A stretch of DNA of 64,000 nucleotides from Polyangium mundeleinium (GTDB lineage Bacteria > Myxococcota_A > Polyangia > Polyangiales > Polyangiaceae). The notes beneath the pieces are model-generated. The model searched no databases. It saw only the letters and a program-made list of their open reading frames with translations, and had not been told where the DNA came from. The stretch covers positions 3,812,501 to 3,876,500 of the forward strand of contig NZ_JAQNDO010000001.1 of the NCBI RefSeq assembly GCF_028369105.1, written 5' to 3'. The translations under genes and the position numbers were made by a program. The stretch's first letter is position 1. Every line of letters starts with the position of its first letter. Positions 62,313-64,000 of the stretch are shown here, piece after piece.

Positions 62313-64000
62313 GCGCCACGCTCCAGGGTGGATTGTTTCAAGTTTGCGCCGTTGAAATCGGCGTCCTTGCCTTGCGCAGCGGTGAAATTCGACTCGTAGA
62401 GGTTTGCCTTCACGAACTTCGTTCGGCTCACGAGCGCCCTCGAAAAGTCAGCCTGAAAGAAATTGGCCTGCGTCGCGTCCACGCCGTCGAATTTCGCCTT
62501 GTAAAACCGAGCCCCCGGGAGGTTCGCCCGGACGAACGAGGCCGCGGTGGCGGAGACGCGGGTGAAGTGGGAGCCGGGGAGATCGGCGTGGGAGAGGTCG
62601 GCGTCTTCGAGGTTCGCGCCTTCGAGGAGGACCTTCTCGCCGGAGGTGTCCGCGAGCGAGGCGAGCACGAGGTGCGCGTCGTGGAAGCTCGCGCCTCCAA
62701 TACGCGCGCCCGTGAGCCGCGCCTTCCGGCCGCGGACGCGCGACAAGAGCGCGGAGACGAGCGAGGCGCGCTCGAAGGAGGCGCCATCGAGGATCGCCTC
62801 CGTGAAATCAGCGCGCTCGAAATCGGCCCCTTCAGCGCGGGCGCCCACGAGGTTTGTCCGGGTGAACACCACATACGGGCCGCTCGCGTGCGCGAGCATG
62901 GCGCCCTCGAGGTCGCCGTCCTCGAAAAAGGCCGTTTCCAGGGAGGCGCGGGTGAAATCGGCATGCTTGGCGCGGACACGCGCGAGGTTCGCGCGCCGGA
63001 GGTCCGCCGAAACGAGGCGCGCCCCTTCGAGGTTTGTCTTGAAAAGCACGGCGTCACGCAGGTTCGCCCCCGAGAGGTCGGCGCCGGAGAGGTCGGCGCG
63101 CGTGAGGATCGCGCCTTCGAGGTTCACGCCGCGCAAATCGAGGCCCCGCAGATCCCGCCCCGTGAGGTCCTGCTCGGAGAGATCGCGCCCCGGCCCGGGT
63201 TCGTCCGTCGAGACGGGGCCCGTGGGCGGGCTGTAGGCGGGATCCATCTCCTTCCAGCGCGGGTCGTGCGGGACGGCCTCGAGCTCGACGATCTTCTTTT
63301 CGATCTTCGCGCGTTCGTCTGCGGAGATGTCCTTGTCCGAGAGGCTCTTCCGGATGCGCGTGGCCTCTTCGAGCATGCCACGCATGCTCTTGCGCAAGCC
63401 GAGCGGCGGCAGGACGCCGGGCTTCCGGATCGTCATGGAGGGCGGCGCGTCGTCGAGCGATTGCGCCGCCTTCGCGAGCTCGGGCTCGATATCGCGGTGC
63501 TCCTTGGTCTTCTCGCGCGCCCCCGCGATGCTCTTGCCAACCTCCGCGACCATGCCCGCGCCGAACGCGCCGAGCTTCTGATCGAGCTTCGCCGAGACGG
63601 GGTCGAGGTCCGCGCGCAACGGGGGCAGCTCGCCGCGTCGCTCGGCCTCCGCGCGGGCGATGACGTCGGCGAAATCGGGCGGCATGACTGCAGCGAGCCC
63701 GACCGGGTCCTTCTCGAAGGCGAGGAGGATGTCTCGGTAATGGGCCTCGGGCAAAGGCTTCGTGCCGAGCTGCTCCTGGGCGACGAGCATCGTGCGTACG
63801 TCCTCGAAATCGTGCTCGCGCACCTCGACGATGCCGCGGAACGTCAATTCGAGGACGTTGCGATCGAGGTCGGCGAGCAAGGTGTCGAGCGACATCGGCA
63901 CCTCGCGGAAGCGGCCGGCGTCGTCGTGCACGAAGGCGCGGACGCGCGTGCCGGGCAGGCGCATGCGCAGCGTGGGCTCCGTGGCGGAGAGGTTCTGGAA
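62309..64000 (-). CDS. DUF2169-type protein with pentapeptide repeats, 5' end beyond window
   Basis: At least 563 aa; the frame is open to the last base. Upstream of an internal ATG at 63964 the frame reads FQNLSATEPTLRM, then RLPGTRVRAFVHDDAGRFREVPMSLDTLLADLDRNVLELTFRG, the C-terminal part of DUF2169, so that ATG is not the start. A charged helical linker follows (to about residue 270 of the visible part). Then pentapeptides (DLSEQDLTGRDLRGLDLRG onwards) run to the end. The fusion of DUF2169 with a beta-helix is the upstream gene of the cargo module and shares an ATGA overlap with the next pentapeptide gene. Confidence 0.85.
   Translation of the reverse strand, partial: FQNLSATEPTLRMRLPGTRVRAFVHDDAGRFREVPMSLDTLLADLDRNVLELTFRGIVEVREHDFEDVRTMLVAQEQLGTKPLPEAHYRDILLAFEKDPVGLAAVMPPDFADVIARAEAERRGELPPLRADLDPVSAKLDQKLGAFGAGMVAEVGKSIAGAREKTKEHRDIEPELAKAAQSLDDAPPSMTIRKPGVLPPLGLRKSMRGMLEEATRIRKSLSDKDISADERAKIEKKIVELEAVPHDPRWKEMDPAYSPPTGPVSTDEPGPGRDLSEQDLTGRDLRGLDLRGVNLEGAILTRADLSGADLSGANLRDAVLFKTNLEGARLVSADLRRANLARVRAKHADFTRASLETAFFEDGDLEGAMLAHASGPYVVFTRTNLVGARAEGADFERADFTEAILDGASFERASLVSALLSRVRGRKARLTGARIGGASFHDAHLVLASLADTSGEKVLLEGANLEDADLSHADLPGSHFTRVSATAASFVRANLPGARFYKAKFDGVDATQANFFQADFSRALVSRTKFVKANLYESNFTAAQGKDADFNGANLKQSTLERGA

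Overview
The window is high-GC, gene-dense DNA that reads as a chromosome segment of a myxobacterium, most likely Polyangiales (Polyangium/Sorangium-like). This is inferred from the Ser/Thr kinases, the many lipoproteins with Gly-rich linkers, RsbR-like PAS-STAS proteins, a Ser/Thr-kinase/ATPase/histidine-kinase giant, and DUF2169/DUF4150/DUF3540/pentapeptide/VgrG islands. No search was run, so family names rest on motif recognition.

Layout. 1-2191: 3' two thirds of a 23S rRNA, a 5S rRNA and a strong intrinsic terminator. 2215-5693: DUF885 putative peptidase, cyclophilin lipoprotein, and a HEAT-repeat gene broken by two frameshifts. 5837-21771: a type VI secretion (T6SS) cargo island. On the plus strand are a DUF2169 protein and a protein carrying six LPF motifs. 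Facing them is a tightly overlapped minus-strand operon: vgrG, vgrG, DUF6484-like, vgrG, ketosynthase-like/HEAT fusion, PAAR-like RHS toxin. No structural tss genes lie in the window, so this is an orphan vgrG/effector cluster.

21770-35741: mixed metabolism and signalling. It holds DUF72, a secreted GH13 amylase (two frameshifts), a lone 2-oxoacid acyltransferase, a cyclic-nucleotide-binding protein, PAS-STAS, crotonase, Ser/Thr kinase, YbaK plus a PLP lyase, a decayed toxin-antitoxin pair, DUF1992, and a zinc-ribbon SDR. 36017-49066: the 1896-aa hybrid kinase, a second PAS-STAS protein, a molybdopterin oxidoreductase/DUF1295/SDR operon, and cysK-cysE.

49067-50058 is a gene-free interval. 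It holds a composite element: two ~158-bp inverted repeats, each with a terminator hairpin, flank an array of ~10 palindrome-bearing units spaced 42-43 bp (about four helical turns). 50059-57281 carries secreted, Cys-rich and lipoprotein genes and an AAA ATPase. 57333-64000 is a second T6SS cargo module: DUF2169 protein, then on the minus strand DUF2169-pentapeptide (runs off the edge), pentapeptide protein, DUF3540 and a DUF4150-S41 protease fusion.

The strongest candidates for something new are the PAAR-like/S41-protease fusion with its dyad spacing intact, the caspase-like RHS tail, the catalytically emptied ketosynthase fused to HEAT repeats inside a vgrG operon, and the phased palindrome array. 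All four apparent frameshifts are cured by adding one base to a C or G run, which points to sequence under-calling rather than gene death.
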